The position numbers and the translations under genes are program-made. The notes beneath the pieces are model-generated. The model searched no databases and was not told where the DNA came from. It saw only the letters and a list, made by a program, of their open reading frames with translations. From Nocardia sp. XZ_19_385 (lineage in GTDB: Bacteria > Actinomycetota > Actinomycetes > Mycobacteriales > Mycobacteriaceae), in assembly GCF_015355755.1 (NCBI RefSeq), contig NZ_JACVEE010000004.1:310001-374000 (forward strand): a DNA stretch of 64,000 nucleotides. Reading direction: 5' to 3'. Of the stretch, positions 24,925-36,039 are shown piece by piece (positions within the stretch are counted from its first letter, which is position 1; every line of letters starts with the position of its first letter).

Positions 24925-25425
24925 ATGACCAGTCCGCTGGGACCACGCCGCCGGAAGCCGACCCCGAAAGCGTCACCGCCGCCAACCTCGGGCGGACGCC
25001 GATCCGGCCCCGCCGAACTCATGGCCGCCGCCCAGGCCGCCGTCGAAGCCGCTCAGACGGCCGCGGGCCAAGCCCTCGAAACCGCCCAGCTCACCGCCGG
25101 CCACGCTTTCGACGCGGCGGTCCGCCTCCCACCCGCCTCGGCCCAACTGGCCGCCCAACTCCCGGACCTGATCGAGAACCTCGCTACCACCATCGAGCGC
25201 CTCAACACCACCATCGACCGCCTGGACCGCACCCTCGCCCTCGCCGACCCGGCCTTCGCCGCCTACGACCGCCTCCTGCCCCGCCTCGAAGCCATGATCG
25301 CCATGGGCGAAGACGTCTTCGGCGCCCTCGCCAAACTCCCAGGCGTCTCCCTCCTCGGCAAAGTCACCGGCTTCGCCGCAAAACCCGCCCAGGACCCGAA
25401 GCCAGGCAAAAGCCGCAAGAAGTAA
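24925..25425 (+). CDS. Ala-rich amphipathic helical protein, unknown
   Basis: 166 residues. Basic, Pro-rich N-terminus, then a long amphipathic Ala-rich helix ([20 protein letters not shown]) and a coiled-coil with [20 protein letters not shown] near residue 95. C-terminus is basic (KPGKSRKK). Phasin- or apolipoprotein-like architecture, but no family is recognised. It is divergent from the TerD-HNH gene and 97 bp from it, so the two may be co-regulated. Flanked downstream by palindromes. Confidence 0.65.
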   Translation: MTSPLGPRRRKPTPKASPPPTSGGRRSGPAELMAAAQAAVEAAQTAAGQALETAQLTAGHAFDAAVRLPPASAQLAAQLPDLIENLATTIERLNTTIDRLDRTLALADPAFAAYDRLLPRLEAMIAMGEDVFGALAKLPGVSLLGKVTGFAAKPAQDPKPGKSRKK

Positions 25426-25432
25426 CCGCAAT

Positions 25433-25498
25433 CAAGATCATCAGGCCTCCATGGCGGCATCGGTCGAGTAGTTCCGCCACCAGTGCCTGATGATCTTG
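25433..25498. repeat. 66-bp palindromic repeat, copy 4
   Basis: Outer arms CAAGATCATCAGG and CCTGATGATCTTG pair perfectly. Inner GGCGG/CCGCC stem; loop with CATCGGTCGAG. Directly follows the Ala-rich protein stop. Confidence 0.9.
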
Positions 25499-25616
25499 GG
25501 AGGGTAAGCCAAGTCGCGATCACTCGACCCGACGTCGCGTCGGAGGCGTGGTAGTGCGCTGTGGCTGGCCCGCGAAAGCCAGGTGGCGCAGCCGCATTCG
25601 GGTCGCGGCGATAGAC

Positions 25617-25683
25617 CAAGATCAACAGGGCTTGAGGGCGGCATCGGCCGAGAGGGGTCCGCCCCCAGTGCCTGGTGATCTTG
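25617..25683. repeat. 67-bp palindromic repeat, copy 5
   Basis: Outer arms CAAGATCAACAGG and CCTGGTGATCTTG with one mismatch; loop has GGCATCGGCCGAG. Same polarity of the loop as copies 1 and 4. Confidence 0.9.
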
Positions 25684-25755
25684 AAGTGGGGTCGATACCG
25701 GAACTTTTGGGGCCCTGCGGGATTCGCGGGGGATTGTTGACTATCGCACAATCGC

Positions 25756-25780
25756 TACCAAGCAATTGCTTGGCTTGGTA
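25756..25780. promoter_or_regulatory. Operator-like palindrome upstream of acyltransferase
   Basis: CCAAGCAATTGCTTGG (25758-25773) is a perfect 16-bp palindrome; TACCAAGC and GCTTGGTA form a second overlapping dyad ending at 25780. It lies about 190 bp upstream of the acyltransferase. Typical of TetR/MarR sites; regulator not identified. Confidence 0.55.
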
Positions 25781-25967
25781 ACGTCGGAAGGGCAGGAGGA
25801 GGTGCCGGGATCGGTCGAGAGGCCGCGACTCGCACGCCGTTCGGGTCCGCGTCGATGCGTGACCGTCGGAGATGTCAATGGGGATGTGACCGGGGACAAT
25901 TCAGCTTTCAGTGTCGTCGTGTGCCGCCGCCGTTTCTCCGGCATCGTGACAGATCAAGGACGGCACT

Positions 25968-26816
25968 ATGAGCGAAATCAAGCAGACTCAGGACCTCGAC
26001 CACCCGCTGTTCGTCGCGGCTCGGGCCTATACGAATTACTTCACGCCCACCGTGCGCGGCTTGGAGAATCTACCCACTTCCGGCCCCGCGCTGGTGATCG
26101 GCAACCATTCGTCGATCTACTGGATGCCCGAGGTGTGGATCACCTTCATGGCGATGCTGGAACACCGCAAGGGGGAACCATCTTTCGGTGTGGCGCACGA
26201 CGTCATCTTGGGCGTTCCGGTCATCGGTGACGCTATCCGCCAGTTCGGAGTTATTCCGGCGAACCGCGACGCCGCGGCCGCGGGCCTGAAAGACGGCGGC
26301 GCGGTCATGGTCTACCCGGGCGGTGATTGGGAAGCGGCCCGCCCCTGGACCGATCGCGGCAAGATCGACTTCGCGGGCCGGAAGGGCTTCATCCGCCTCG
26401 CGCTGGAAATGGGCGTCCCCGTGATCCCCGCCGTCGCCAACGGCGGCCACGATTCCATCTTTGTGCTCAGCCGCGGCGAACGCAGCGCCAAACTGCTGCA
26501 GCTCGACAAGTTGTTCCGCGCGAAGGTCTTTCCCTACACCGTGGGCGTCCCGTTCGGCATCGCGCCGATCCTGCCGCAGCTCCCGCTGCCCGCCACGGTG
26601 GACGTGAGTTTCCTGCCCGCCCTGAACTGGTCCACCGAGCCCGGCGACCCGGAAGACGCCGACTTGGTCGAGACCCTCTACACCGAAACCGTCGACGTCA
26701 TGCAGACCGAACTCGACCGTCTCCGCACCGAAACCCCCAACCCCGTCGCCACCGGCATCAAGAACCACCTCGCCGGCCTCCCGGGCCCCCTCTCCGCCCT
26801 CGCCACCCTGGTCTGA
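25968..26816 (+). CDS. PlsC/DGAT2-like lysophospholipid acyltransferase
   Basis: 282 residues, LPLAT superfamily. Block 1 reads GNHSSIYWMPE, block 2 FGVIPANRDAA, block 3 VMVYPGGDWEAARPW. It would acylate a glycerolipid at the membrane. Odd feature: the catalytic H-x4-D motif has Trp or Glu where Asp is expected, so either an alternative acid is used or activity differs. Palindromic repeats follow its stop. Confidence 0.8.
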   Translation: MSEIKQTQDLDHPLFVAARAYTNYFTPTVRGLENLPTSGPALVIGNHSSIYWMPEVWITFMAMLEHRKGEPSFGVAHDVILGVPVIGDAIRQFGVIPANRDAAAAGLKDGGAVMVYPGGDWEAARPWTDRGKIDFAGRKGFIRLALEMGVPVIPAVANGGHDSIFVLSRGERSAKLLQLDKLFRAKVFPYTVGVPFGIAPILPQLPLPATVDVSFLPALNWSTEPGDPEDADLVETLYTETVDVMQTELDRLRTETPNPVATGIKNHLAGLPGPLSALATLV

Positions 26817-26826
26817 CCCCTCACTT

Positions 26827-26893
26827 CAAGATCATCAGGACCTGGTGGCGGCATACGCCCAGAAGCACGCGCCACCAGCGCCTGATGATCTTG
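26827..26893. repeat. 67-bp palindromic repeat, copy 6
   Basis: The best-paired copy: 13-bp outer stem CAAGATCATCAGG/CCTGATGATCTTG, 2-nt mismatch, then 9-bp inner stem CTGGTGGCG/CGCCACCAG and a loop of about 19 nt. With flanking TT/AA the outer stem reaches 15 bp. Confidence 0.92.
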
Positions 26894-26906
26894 AAGCCTC
26901 GCACTT

Positions 26907-26973
26907 CAAGATCATCAGGACTTGGCGGCGGGTTCGGTCGAGAAGCTCCCGCCATCAGGTCCTAGTGATCTTG
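26907..26973. repeat. 67-bp palindromic repeat, copy 7
   Basis: CAAGATCATCAGGACTTGGC at the left, CCTAGTGATCTTG at the right; loop with GGTTCGGTCGAGAAG. Only 13 bp after copy 6. Both lie between the convergent acyltransferase and pabAB genes. Confidence 0.9.
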
Positions 26974-26977
26974 TGGG

Positions 26978-29671
<2,694 letters not shown>

Positions 29672-29747
29672 GGTGTGCAAAACCCTACGCCGGGCCCGGG
29701 CGGGCAAACTGTTGTCACTTGCCGTCAGTTCCGCTGGATCCGTGGTG

Positions 29748-29753
29748 CACAAT
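29748..29753 (+). promoter_or_regulatory. Possible leaderless -10 hexamer, phosphotransferase
   Basis: CACAAT lies seven bases before the ATG at 29761; there is no Shine-Dalgarno. Confidence 0.3.
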
Positions 29754-29760
29754 GTGGGGC

Positions 29761-30816
29761 ATGTCTGATGCGCAACCGGTCGGAGTGGATCCTGACGTCG
29801 TCGATTTCGCCGTCGTCGGGAAGTGGATGGACGAGCAGGGGCTGCCCGGCGGGACGTTCGAGGAGGTGCGCGAGCTCGGCGGCGGCACCCAGAACATCAT
29901 GCTGCGTTTCAGCCGGGGCGGCGGCGACTATGTGCTGCGGCGCGGCCCGAAGCACCTGCGCGCCAAGAGCAATGAGGTGATCCGCCGTGAGGCCCGCCTG
30001 CTCGGCGCCCTCGACGGCACCGGGATCCGCGCCCCGCGCGTCATCGCCGCCTGCCCCGACGAGTCCGTGCTCGGCGCGGTCTTCTATCTGATGGAGCCGA
30101 TCACCGGCTTCAACCCGCAGAACGAACTCCCCGAACTGCACGCCGGTGACCCGGAGGTCCGGCGGCAGATGGGCCTGTCCGCGGTCGAGGCCATCGCCCG
30201 GCTCGGCATGCTCGACTACGAGAAGCTGGGCCTGGCCGACTACGGCAAGCCCGAGGGATTCCTGGAGCGCCAGGTCCCGCGCTGGCTGGCCGAGCTCGAT
30301 TCCTATTCGTCCAACGAGGGTTACCCCGGCCCGCAGATCCCCGGCGTGCAGGAGGTCGGCGACTGGCTCGAGCGCAATCGCCCGGCCGTGTGGCGTCCGG
30401 GCATCCTGCACGGCGACTGCCATCTCGCCAACATGATGTTCGAGTTCGACAGCCCGCAGGTCGCGGCCATGGTCGACTGGGAGATGTCCACCATCGGCGA
30501 CCCGCTGCTGGACCTCGGCTGGCAGATCGCCACCCGTCCCGAACCCGGCAGCACCATCGGCTCGCTGACCGGCAAGCTCGGTTCGGTCGGCAGTTTGCCC
30601 ACCCCGGCGGAGATGGTCGCGCACTACGGCGAATTCTCCGACCGCGATCTGACCGCCGTCGACTGGTACACCGTGCTGGCCTGCTTCAAGCTCGGCATCG
30701 TGCTGGAAGGCACCTACGCCCGTGCCTTCGCCGGCAAGGCGCCCAAGCAGATCGGTGAATTCCTGCACGCGTGCACCCTCGAACTCTTCGAACGGGCGCT
30801 CCGCGTAATGCAGTAG
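29761..30816 (+). CDS. Aminoglycoside/choline-type phosphotransferase family
   Basis: 351 residues, APH-like kinase fold (ACAD10/11-N type). Start of the kinase LGGGTQNIMLRF, catalytic loop HGDCHLANMMF and metal-binding DWEMSTIGDPLLDLGW. It phosphorylates a small molecule or hydroxyacyl-CoA; mycobacterial and human relatives act with acyl-CoA dehydrogenases in 4-hydroxyacid degradation. No acyl-CoA dehydrogenase adjoins here. Divergent from pabAB. Confidence 0.85.
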   Translation: MSDAQPVGVDPDVVDFAVVGKWMDEQGLPGGTFEEVRELGGGTQNIMLRFSRGGGDYVLRRGPKHLRAKSNEVIRREARLLGALDGTGIRAPRVIAACPDESVLGAVFYLMEPITGFNPQNELPELHAGDPEVRRQMGLSAVEAIARLGMLDYEKLGLADYGKPEGFLERQVPRWLAELDSYSSNEGYPGPQIPGVQEVGDWLERNRPAVWRPGILHGDCHLANMMFEFDSPQVAAMVDWEMSTIGDPLLDLGWQIATRPEPGSTIGSLTGKLGSVGSLPTPAEMVAHYGEFSDRDLTAVDWYTVLACFKLGIVLEGTYARAFAGKAPKQIGEFLHACTLELFERALRVMQ

Positions 30817-30842
30817 ACCTCCGAGCGCCAAGCCGGTGTAGC

Positions 30843-30879
30843 AACCTTGGTTGACTAATTCGAATTGTCAACTAAGGTT
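30843..30879. promoter_or_regulatory. Inverted-repeat operator before HTH gene
   Basis: Arms AACCTTGGTTGAC (30843-30855) and GTCAACTAAGGTT (30867-30879) pair at 12 of 13 bases, with spacer TAATTCGAATT. It ends six bases before the ATG of the HTH gene, which probably regulates itself. Confidence 0.7.
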
Positions 30880-30885
30880 GCTTTC

Positions 30886-31116
30886 ATGTCCGACCTGGAA
30901 ATCCCCGACGCCACCGATCCCGCCGGTCGCCTAGCGGCGGTTGTCGCCCTGCGGCGCTTGGCCGACCGGCTGGAGGATCTCGCCGTCGAGGAGGCGATGC
31001 GGTCCGGCTGGGGCTGGCCGCAGGTGGCCGAGGCGCTCGGCGTCACCCGCCAGGCCGTGCACAAGAAACACGCCAAGCGGCTCATCGCCGCCGGCGTCCG
31101 GCTGAGGAGGCGCTGA
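30886..31116 (+). CDS. Small HTH protein, partner of Clp-N protein
   Basis: 76 residues. C-terminal helix-turn-helix GWPQVAEALGVTRQAVHKKH (about 45-64) followed by a basic tail. This type is commonly found directly before a Clp N-terminal-domain gene in actinobacteria. Only 3 bp separate it from the Clp-N gene. The palindrome just upstream is the likely autoregulatory site. Confidence 0.82.
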   Translation: MSDLEIPDATDPAGRLAAVVALRRLADRLEDLAVEEAMRSGWGWPQVAEALGVTRQAVHKKHAKRLIAAGVRLRRR

Positions 31117-31119
31117 ATC

Positions 31120-31593
31120 ATGTTCGGCAACAACGAATTCGACAAGTATCTGCATGCGGTCATGGAGCGGGGCGGGTACGAAGCGCGACAGGACGGATCG
31201 GCGACGATCGAAGCGCAACACCTGCTGCTGGCCATCGCCGCTCAGGACGGCACCGCACCCCAGCGGCTGCTCGCCGAAGCCGGTCTGGACGCTCAGGCGA
31301 TCCGCGACGCGCTGGACCGGGAGTTCGAGCAGAGCCTGGCGATCGCCGGGGTCTCGATCACGAATCTGCCCGAGCCGAGCCGGTATTCGACGAAAGCGCC
31401 CAGTGTCGGCGCGACGGGCAAGCTCGCGCTCGAACGGATGACCACCACGTATCCCAAACGTGAACTACGCCAAGCGAATCTGCTGCTGGGGATCTTGCAG
31501 GCGGAGGTCGGAACGGTGCCGCGGGCGCTCACGCTCGCCGGTGCGAATCGGGTCGCGCTGGTCAACCAGGTCCATGAGTTGCTGACGGATTGA
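31120..31593 (+). CDS. Stand-alone Clp N-domain protein
   Basis: 157 residues made only of two Clp-N repeats: EAQHLLLAIAAQDG-TAPQRLLAEAGLD and later RQANLLLGILQAEVGTVPRAL. There is no AAA+ domain. In ClpC/ClpA this domain binds adaptor proteins and substrates, so this may be an adaptor or decoy for ClpC, controlled by the HTH protein encoded 3 bp upstream. Mechanism inferred. Confidence 0.83.
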   Translation: MFGNNEFDKYLHAVMERGGYEARQDGSATIEAQHLLLAIAAQDGTAPQRLLAEAGLDAQAIRDALDREFEQSLAIAGVSITNLPEPSRYSTKAPSVGATGKLALERMTTTYPKRELRQANLLLGILQAEVGTVPRALTLAGANRVALVNQVHELLTD

Positions 31594-31604
31594 ACGGAGT
31601 ACCA

Positions 31605-31862
31605 ATGCACGTCATGGCGGTGTCGGCGGTGGCCGACAACGATGGTTTCTGGAATGCGCTGAAGCAAGCGCACACGCGAATGCCCAAGGGCGCCAGGTGG
31701 ACCCTTGCAGTAGCGAGCACGGATGGGGCAAGGGCGGTCAACCTGCTCGTGGGTGATTCGATCGAGAGTGTCCGAACCTTTTTCGACTCCCATGCGGGCC
31801 CGTTCGCAACGACCGAATTCTTCGAAGCGGACGCCGCCAATGCGGTGGGCCTACCGAGATAG
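31605..31862 (+). CDS. Hypothetical small protein
   Basis: 85 residues, soluble, with MHVMAVSAVADNDGFWNALK at the start and SIESVRTFFDSHAGPFATTEFFEAD near the end. This pattern resembles small dimeric alpha/beta-barrel-like stress proteins, but no family is assigned. GGAG precedes the ATG. It ends 7 bp before the serine-hydrolase gene and may be in the HTH/Clp-N operon. Confidence 0.65.
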   Translation: MHVMAVSAVADNDGFWNALKQAHTRMPKGARWTLAVASTDGARAVNLLVGDSIESVRTFFDSHAGPFATTEFFEADAANAVGLPR

Positions 31863-31869
31863 GGCGCTC

Positions 31870-33240
31870 ATGATGCAGCTCGACCTGACCCGGATTCGAG
31901 AACTTCTGTCGGAGTACGGAATTCCCAGTGCCGCGATCGGCGTGCTCCACGACGGGCGGATCACCGAATTCGCGGTCGGCGTGAAAGACGTGTCGACCGG
32001 CGAACCGGCAACCACAGACACCGTCTACCAACTCGGATCCATCACGAAAACTTTTACCGCCCTTGCCTTTATGCAGTTCGTCGACGAGGGCAAGATCGGC
32101 CTGGACGACCCGATCCGCGACTACCTGCCCGACTTCTCGGTGGCCGACCCGCAAGTCACGGCCGAGGTCACCGCGCGACACCTGCTCAATCACACCCACG
32201 GCATCGAGGAAGCTTTCGGCGATCCCGGTGAAGACGCCGACGTGTACGCCCGCATGGTCGCCAACATCACCGACGCGCCCCAGGTCTTTCCGCTGGGCGA
32301 AACCCACGGCTACAGCACGGCATTGGGCTACGCCCTGCTCGCCCGCCTCATGGAAGTCCTCGACGGCCGCCCCTGGGACGACCTCGTGCGCGAGCGCCTG
32401 CTGACCCCGATGGGTTTGTCCGACACCAGCACTCGGCACGAACAGGTCGATCCGGATCGCGCCGCCACCGGCCACCTGCTCCGCTCCCTCGACGAAGGTC
32501 CGATCCACACCCCACTCCCGCACCTGCCCCGGTCCTACGGCCCCGCAGGCAATTTCGCCGCCACCCTGCGCGACCTACTCGCCGTCGCCCACGTCTTCCT
32601 GAACAACGGCGAAGCCCCCAACGGCACGCGAATCGTTTCCCCGGCGGCCATCCAGGAAATGACCACCTCCCGAGTTCCCGTCCCCGACCCCTACATGTTC
32701 GGCCCGGAATGGGCCCTCGGCCTGATCGTCTGCGACTGGTCCGGCCACACCGTCTACGCCACCGACGGCAGCACCGTCGGCCAGAACGCCCGCCTCCGCA
32801 TCCTGCCCGGCACCGGCACCGCCATCGCCCTGCTCGCCAACGGTGGCCCCCGAGAAACCTTCTACCAGAAGGTCTTCCACGAAATCCTGACCACCCTCGA
32901 CGCTCCCATCCTCCCGGATCTGCCGAAACCGGATCCCGACCTGGTCCTGGACCTGTCCCGCTACGAAGGCGTCTACGAACGCCCAGGCACCCGCTACGTC
33001 GTTCACACCGAAGCCGGCCGTCTGCATCTCACCCTCGCCCTCGACCCGATGCACGCCCAATTCCTCGGCAAACCCGACCATCTCCGCTACGAACTACTTC
33101 CTATCAGCGAAACCCACTTCCTCATGCCGCCCACCGATCCCCTCGAGGACCCCCAAACCGTCGCGATCTACGACTTCCGCGACGGCCCGGCCCGCTACCT
33201 CCACACCAACTGCCGAGTACACCCCCGTGCGGGCCGATAG
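31870..33240 (+). CDS. Serine hydrolase, beta-lactamase (class C) family
   Basis: 456 residues. Active site Ser-x2-Lys in GSITKTFTALA near residue 58, Tyr motif HGYSTALGYALL and a C-terminal extension of about 100 residues (DLSRYEGVYERPGTRYVV), which is lipocalin-like. No signal peptide. Could be an esterase, peptidase or lipid hydrolase. Start ATG at 31870 lies 7 bp after the previous gene. Confidence 0.82.
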   Translation: MMQLDLTRIRELLSEYGIPSAAIGVLHDGRITEFAVGVKDVSTGEPATTDTVYQLGSITKTFTALAFMQFVDEGKIGLDDPIRDYLPDFSVADPQVTAEVTARHLLNHTHGIEEAFGDPGEDADVYARMVANITDAPQVFPLGETHGYSTALGYALLARLMEVLDGRPWDDLVRERLLTPMGLSDTSTRHEQVDPDRAATGHLLRSLDEGPIHTPLPHLPRSYGPAGNFAATLRDLLAVAHVFLNNGEAPNGTRIVSPAAIQEMTTSRVPVPDPYMFGPEWALGLIVCDWSGHTVYATDGSTVGQNARLRILPGTGTAIALLANGGPRETFYQKVFHEILTTLDAPILPDLPKPDPDLVLDLSRYEGVYERPGTRYVVHTEAGRLHLTLALDPMHAQFLGKPDHLRYELLPISETHFLMPPTDPLEDPQTVAIYDFRDGPARYLHTNCRVHPRAGR

Positions 33241-33320
33241 CAGCGGTTCGGATCGAGACGGCTGATCGCCCGCCGGTACGCTGGCCCGGCGACAACCGAC
33301 AACCGTCTGGAGGACGACTG

Positions 33321-33458
33321 ATGTGCTATCCGGTCACCTGCCCTAGCTGCGGCAAGACGACGTGGGACGGCTGCGGCGAGCACGTCGACGACGTGCGCGT
33401 CATGGTTCCGGCCGAGCAGTGGTGCAATGGCGAGCACGAGGCGTCCAGCACCGAGTGA
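33321..33458 (+). CDS. 45-residue Cys-rich (zinc-ribbon-like) protein
   Basis: Starts MCYPVTCPSCGKTTWDGCG, then HVDDVRVMVPAEQWC. Five cysteines in CxxC and C-x-C-like arrangement suggest one zinc site. Very small proteins of this type are widely conserved. A good GGAGG lies upstream. Function unknown. Confidence 0.78.
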   Translation: MCYPVTCPSCGKTTWDGCGEHVDDVRVMVPAEQWCNGEHEASSTE

Positions 33459-33472
33459 CGACTTCCGGTCGT

Positions 33473-33478
33473 TAGGGT
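33473..33478 (+). promoter_or_regulatory. Leaderless -10 hexamer, TetR gene
   Basis: TAGGGT lies six bases before the GTG at 33485; no Shine-Dalgarno. Confidence 0.5.
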
Positions 33479-33484
33479 CGAACC

Positions 33485-34180
33485 GTGACAAAGGGTTCCC
33501 GGCGGGCTTATCGGACCGGTCTTTCGCGGGCGGTGATCGTCGAGGCCGCGCTGGCGCTGACGGCTGAGCGGGGGCTCGATGGATGGAGCATGCGCGATCT
33601 CACCGCGCGGTTGGATACTTCGCTTTCGGTGATCTATCACCATGTGGGGGATCGGCAGCGGGTGTGTGCGGCGGTGATCGATCGAATTTTCGGCGAGATC
33701 GACATGGACCTCGGTGAAGCTGACTGGCGGAAACTGTTGCAGGGGATCTTGTCTCAGATCATCGAGCATTTCTCGGGGTATCGCGGTACCGCGACGTGGT
33801 TGCTGCGGAATGGGCCGCAGACCGAGGAATTGCTGCCCTCGCTGGATGCGGGGATGACACGGATGCTCGAAGCAGGGTGGGGGGACGAGGCGGCTATCGC
33901 GTACTCGGTCGCGTTCAATACCTGTCTCGGGATGATCGCGCTGGGTGATCAGCGCGCGAGCGATGCGGGGGAGCAGGGGATGGCCGGGCTGCAAAGCCTG
34001 CTGGCGTCGCATCCGGACGCCGGCCCCGGGGCGCAGGAGATGTTGCGGATGGTGCGCCAGTACGTGGGGAGCCCGGAGGAGCGGGACGCCGCGCACCGGG
34101 AGCAGTGCCGGTATGCGCTGGAGCGCACGCTCGACGGGATGGCCGCCCGGCTCGAAGTGATCAGGAAAGCGTCGCTGTAG
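33485..34180 (+). CDS. TetR-family regulator
   Basis: 231 residues. HTH at about residues 34-53 (SMRDLTARLDTSLSVIYHHV) and a C-terminal domain of TetR_C type. GTG start, likely leaderless. It precedes a two-gene ABC exporter with an inverted repeat in the intergenic DNA, so it may control that exporter. Ligand unknown. Confidence 0.86.
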   Translation: MTKGSRRAYRTGLSRAVIVEAALALTAERGLDGWSMRDLTARLDTSLSVIYHHVGDRQRVCAAVIDRIFGEIDMDLGEADWRKLLQGILSQIIEHFSGYRGTATWLLRNGPQTEELLPSLDAGMTRMLEAGWGDEAAIAYSVAFNTCLGMIALGDQRASDAGEQGMAGLQSLLASHPDAGPGAQEMLRMVRQYVGSPEERDAAHREQCRYALERTLDGMAARLEVIRKASL

Positions 34181-34230
34181 CGGCGGTCTCATAAAAGGCG
34201 CTGTACCGCAGCCGGAGTGCTCGCTACACT

Positions 34231-34257
34231 GCAAATTGGAACAGTGATCTAATTTGC
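34231..34257. promoter_or_regulatory. Inverted repeat upstream of ABC pair
   Basis: GCAAATT and AATTTGC separated by 13 bp, ending 12 bp before the ATG of the first ABC gene. A candidate operator for the adjacent TetR. Confidence 0.45.
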
Positions 34258-34269
34258 CTTGGGAGCCCG

Positions 34270-36039
34270 ATGAGTACTGCGGTGTTGGATCCGGTAACGG
34301 TCGAGGAAGAACAGCCGGAGGAGAAACCCGGCGGGCTGAAGGTGGTGCTCGCACCTGTGCGCGGCCGGCTCGCGGGCGCGGCCGTGCTGCAACTGGTGGG
34401 TGCACTGGCGGGGCTCGCGCCCTACATCGCGGTGGTCGAGATCGCGCGGGAAATGCTCGGCGGCGCGGATCGCGGCGCGGTGTGGCTGTGGGTGGCCGTA
34501 GCCGTGGCCGGGTTCGTCATCCGAACCATCTGTGCCGCAAGCGCATACACGATCAGCCACATCGCCGACGCCGATCTCGGATTGCAGATCCGGCGGCGGA
34601 TGGCCGATCGGCTGGGCGGCGTGGCGCTGGGCTGGTTCACCGACCGCAGCTCGGGGCGGGTCAAGCGGGTGCTTTCCGATGACGTGGGCGCGATCCACCA
34701 CGCGGTGGCGCATGCGCTCAACGACTTGGTGGCGGCGCTCATCACGCCGTTGATGGCCCTCGGCTACCTGTTCTACTTGGACTGGCGGCTGGCGTTGATC
34801 TGCCTTGTGCCACTGGTGCTTTGGTTCGCCGCCACCGCCTTCGAGCTGCGCGACGGCGGCGAGGGTATGAAGCGGCTGAGCTCCGAATTCGACAAGGTCA
34901 ACGCCGCGGCCGTCGAGTTCGTCGACGGTATCGCGGTGGTGAAAGCCTTCGGGCAGGCCGGACGCGCGCAGGACCGGTATCGCCGCGCGGGCGATGACCT
35001 GGCGCGGTTCTTCGGCGAATGGCAAGGGCCGATGCGCCGGGTGGAATCGATCGCGAACACCCTCATCGCGCCGCCGATGCTGCTGCTCGTGGCACTCGCC
35101 GGCGGCATCTGGCTGCGGGCGGATCCGGTCGAGGTCATCGCGTTCGTGATGCTGGCGGTCGGGCTGGGCGCTCCGATCATGGCGCTGGGTTTCGGTGCCA
35201 TGGCCATGCAGGCGGCGGCCGAAGCGGCGGGCCGGATCGGCGAGCTGCTGGCCACCCCGGAACTGCGCCGGGTCGCGGCAACGAAGACTCCCGCGGGGGC
35301 GAGCGTCGAATTCGACAGTGTGCGTTTCTCTTACGACGGACGCGCCACCGTGCTCGACGGCGTCGACCTCCATCTGGCACCGGGCACCGTCACGGCATTG
35401 GTGGGCGCTTCCGGTTCCGGCAAGTCGACGCTGGCACGGCTGTTGCCGCGGTTCTGGGATGTCACCGAAGGGGCGGTGCGCATCGGCGGCGTCGACGTCC
35501 GGGACATGGAAGAGCGCGATCTCTACCGGCGCGTGGGTTTCGTCTTCCAGGAAACCTCGTTGTTGCGCACCAGCATTCGCGACAACATTGCCCTCGGCCG
35601 CCCCGAAGCCGACCGCGCGGACATCGAATCCGCCGCCCGGACCGCTCAGATCCACGACCGCATCATGGCCCTGCCGCGCGGCTACGACAGCGAAATCGGG
35701 ACCGACGCGCACCTGTCCGGCGGTGAGGCGCAACGGATTTCGATCGCCCGCGCCCTGCTGGCCGACACCCCGGTGCTGGTACTCGACGAGGCCACGGCCT
35801 TCGCCGACCCGGAATCCGAAGCGGCCGTGCAGGATGCGCTTTCGCGCCTGGTGGCGGGCCGCACCCTGCTGGTGATCGCGCACCGCCTGCACACCATTCG
35901 CGGCGCGGACCGCATCGTGGTGCTGTCTCGCGGCCAGGTGCTCGAATCCGGCAAACACGACGACCTGCTGGCCGCCGACGGTGCCTACGCCCACATGTGG
36001 CGCACCCAGGCGCAGCCCCTCGCGGTAAAGGAATCCTGA
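34270..36039 (+). CDS. ABC half-transporter (permease-ATPase) A
   Basis: 589 residues: N-terminal six-helix membrane domain (about 30-320) and C-terminal ATPase. Walker A VGASGSGKST, Q-loop FVFQETS, signature LSGGEAQR, Walker B VLVLDEATA and H-loop AHR. It works with the following half-transporter, whose ATG overlaps its stop (TGATG). The pair resembles IrtA/IrtB or YbtP/YbtQ siderophore transporters, without the siderophore-interacting domain of IrtA. Siderophore or lipid transport is inferred only. A TetR gene lies upstream. Confidence 0.88.
   Translation: MSTAVLDPVTVEEEQPEEKPGGLKVVLAPVRGRLAGAAVLQLVGALAGLAPYIAVVEIAREMLGGADRGAVWLWVAVAVAGFVIRTICAASAYTISHIADADLGLQIRRRMADRLGGVALGWFTDRSSGRVKRVLSDDVGAIHHAVAHALNDLVAALITPLMALGYLFYLDWRLALICLVPLVLWFAATAFELRDGGEGMKRLSSEFDKVNAAAVEFVDGIAVVKAFGQAGRAQDRYRRAGDDLARFFGEWQGPMRRVESIANTLIAPPMLLLVALAGGIWLRADPVEVIAFVMLAVGLGAPIMALGFGAMAMQAAAEAAGRIGELLATPELRRVAATKTPAGASVEFDSVRFSYDGRATVLDGVDLHLAPGTVTALVGASGSGKSTLARLLPRFWDVTEGAVRIGGVDVRDMEERDLYRRVGFVFQETSLLRTSIRDNIALGRPEADRADIESAARTAQIHDRIMALPRGYDSEIGTDAHLSGGEAQRISIARALLADTPVLVLDEATAFADPESEAAVQDALSRLVAGRTLLVIAHRLHTIRGADRIVVLSRGQVLESGKHDDLLAADGAYAHMWRTQAQPLAVKES

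Larger units (their letters stand above)
25426..25967. other. Non-coding region with palindromes and operator
   Basis: 542 bp between two plus-strand genes. Contains palindrome copies 4 and 5 and a 16-bp operator-like palindrome (25758-25773). I see no convincing gene in 25780-25967; frames there overlap only partly with the acyltransferase and lack a start signal. Confidence 0.6.

Noticed and set aside
25766..26230. 154-codon frame before and into the acyltransferase
   Set aside because: Overlaps the real gene in another frame and begins inside the operator palindrome.
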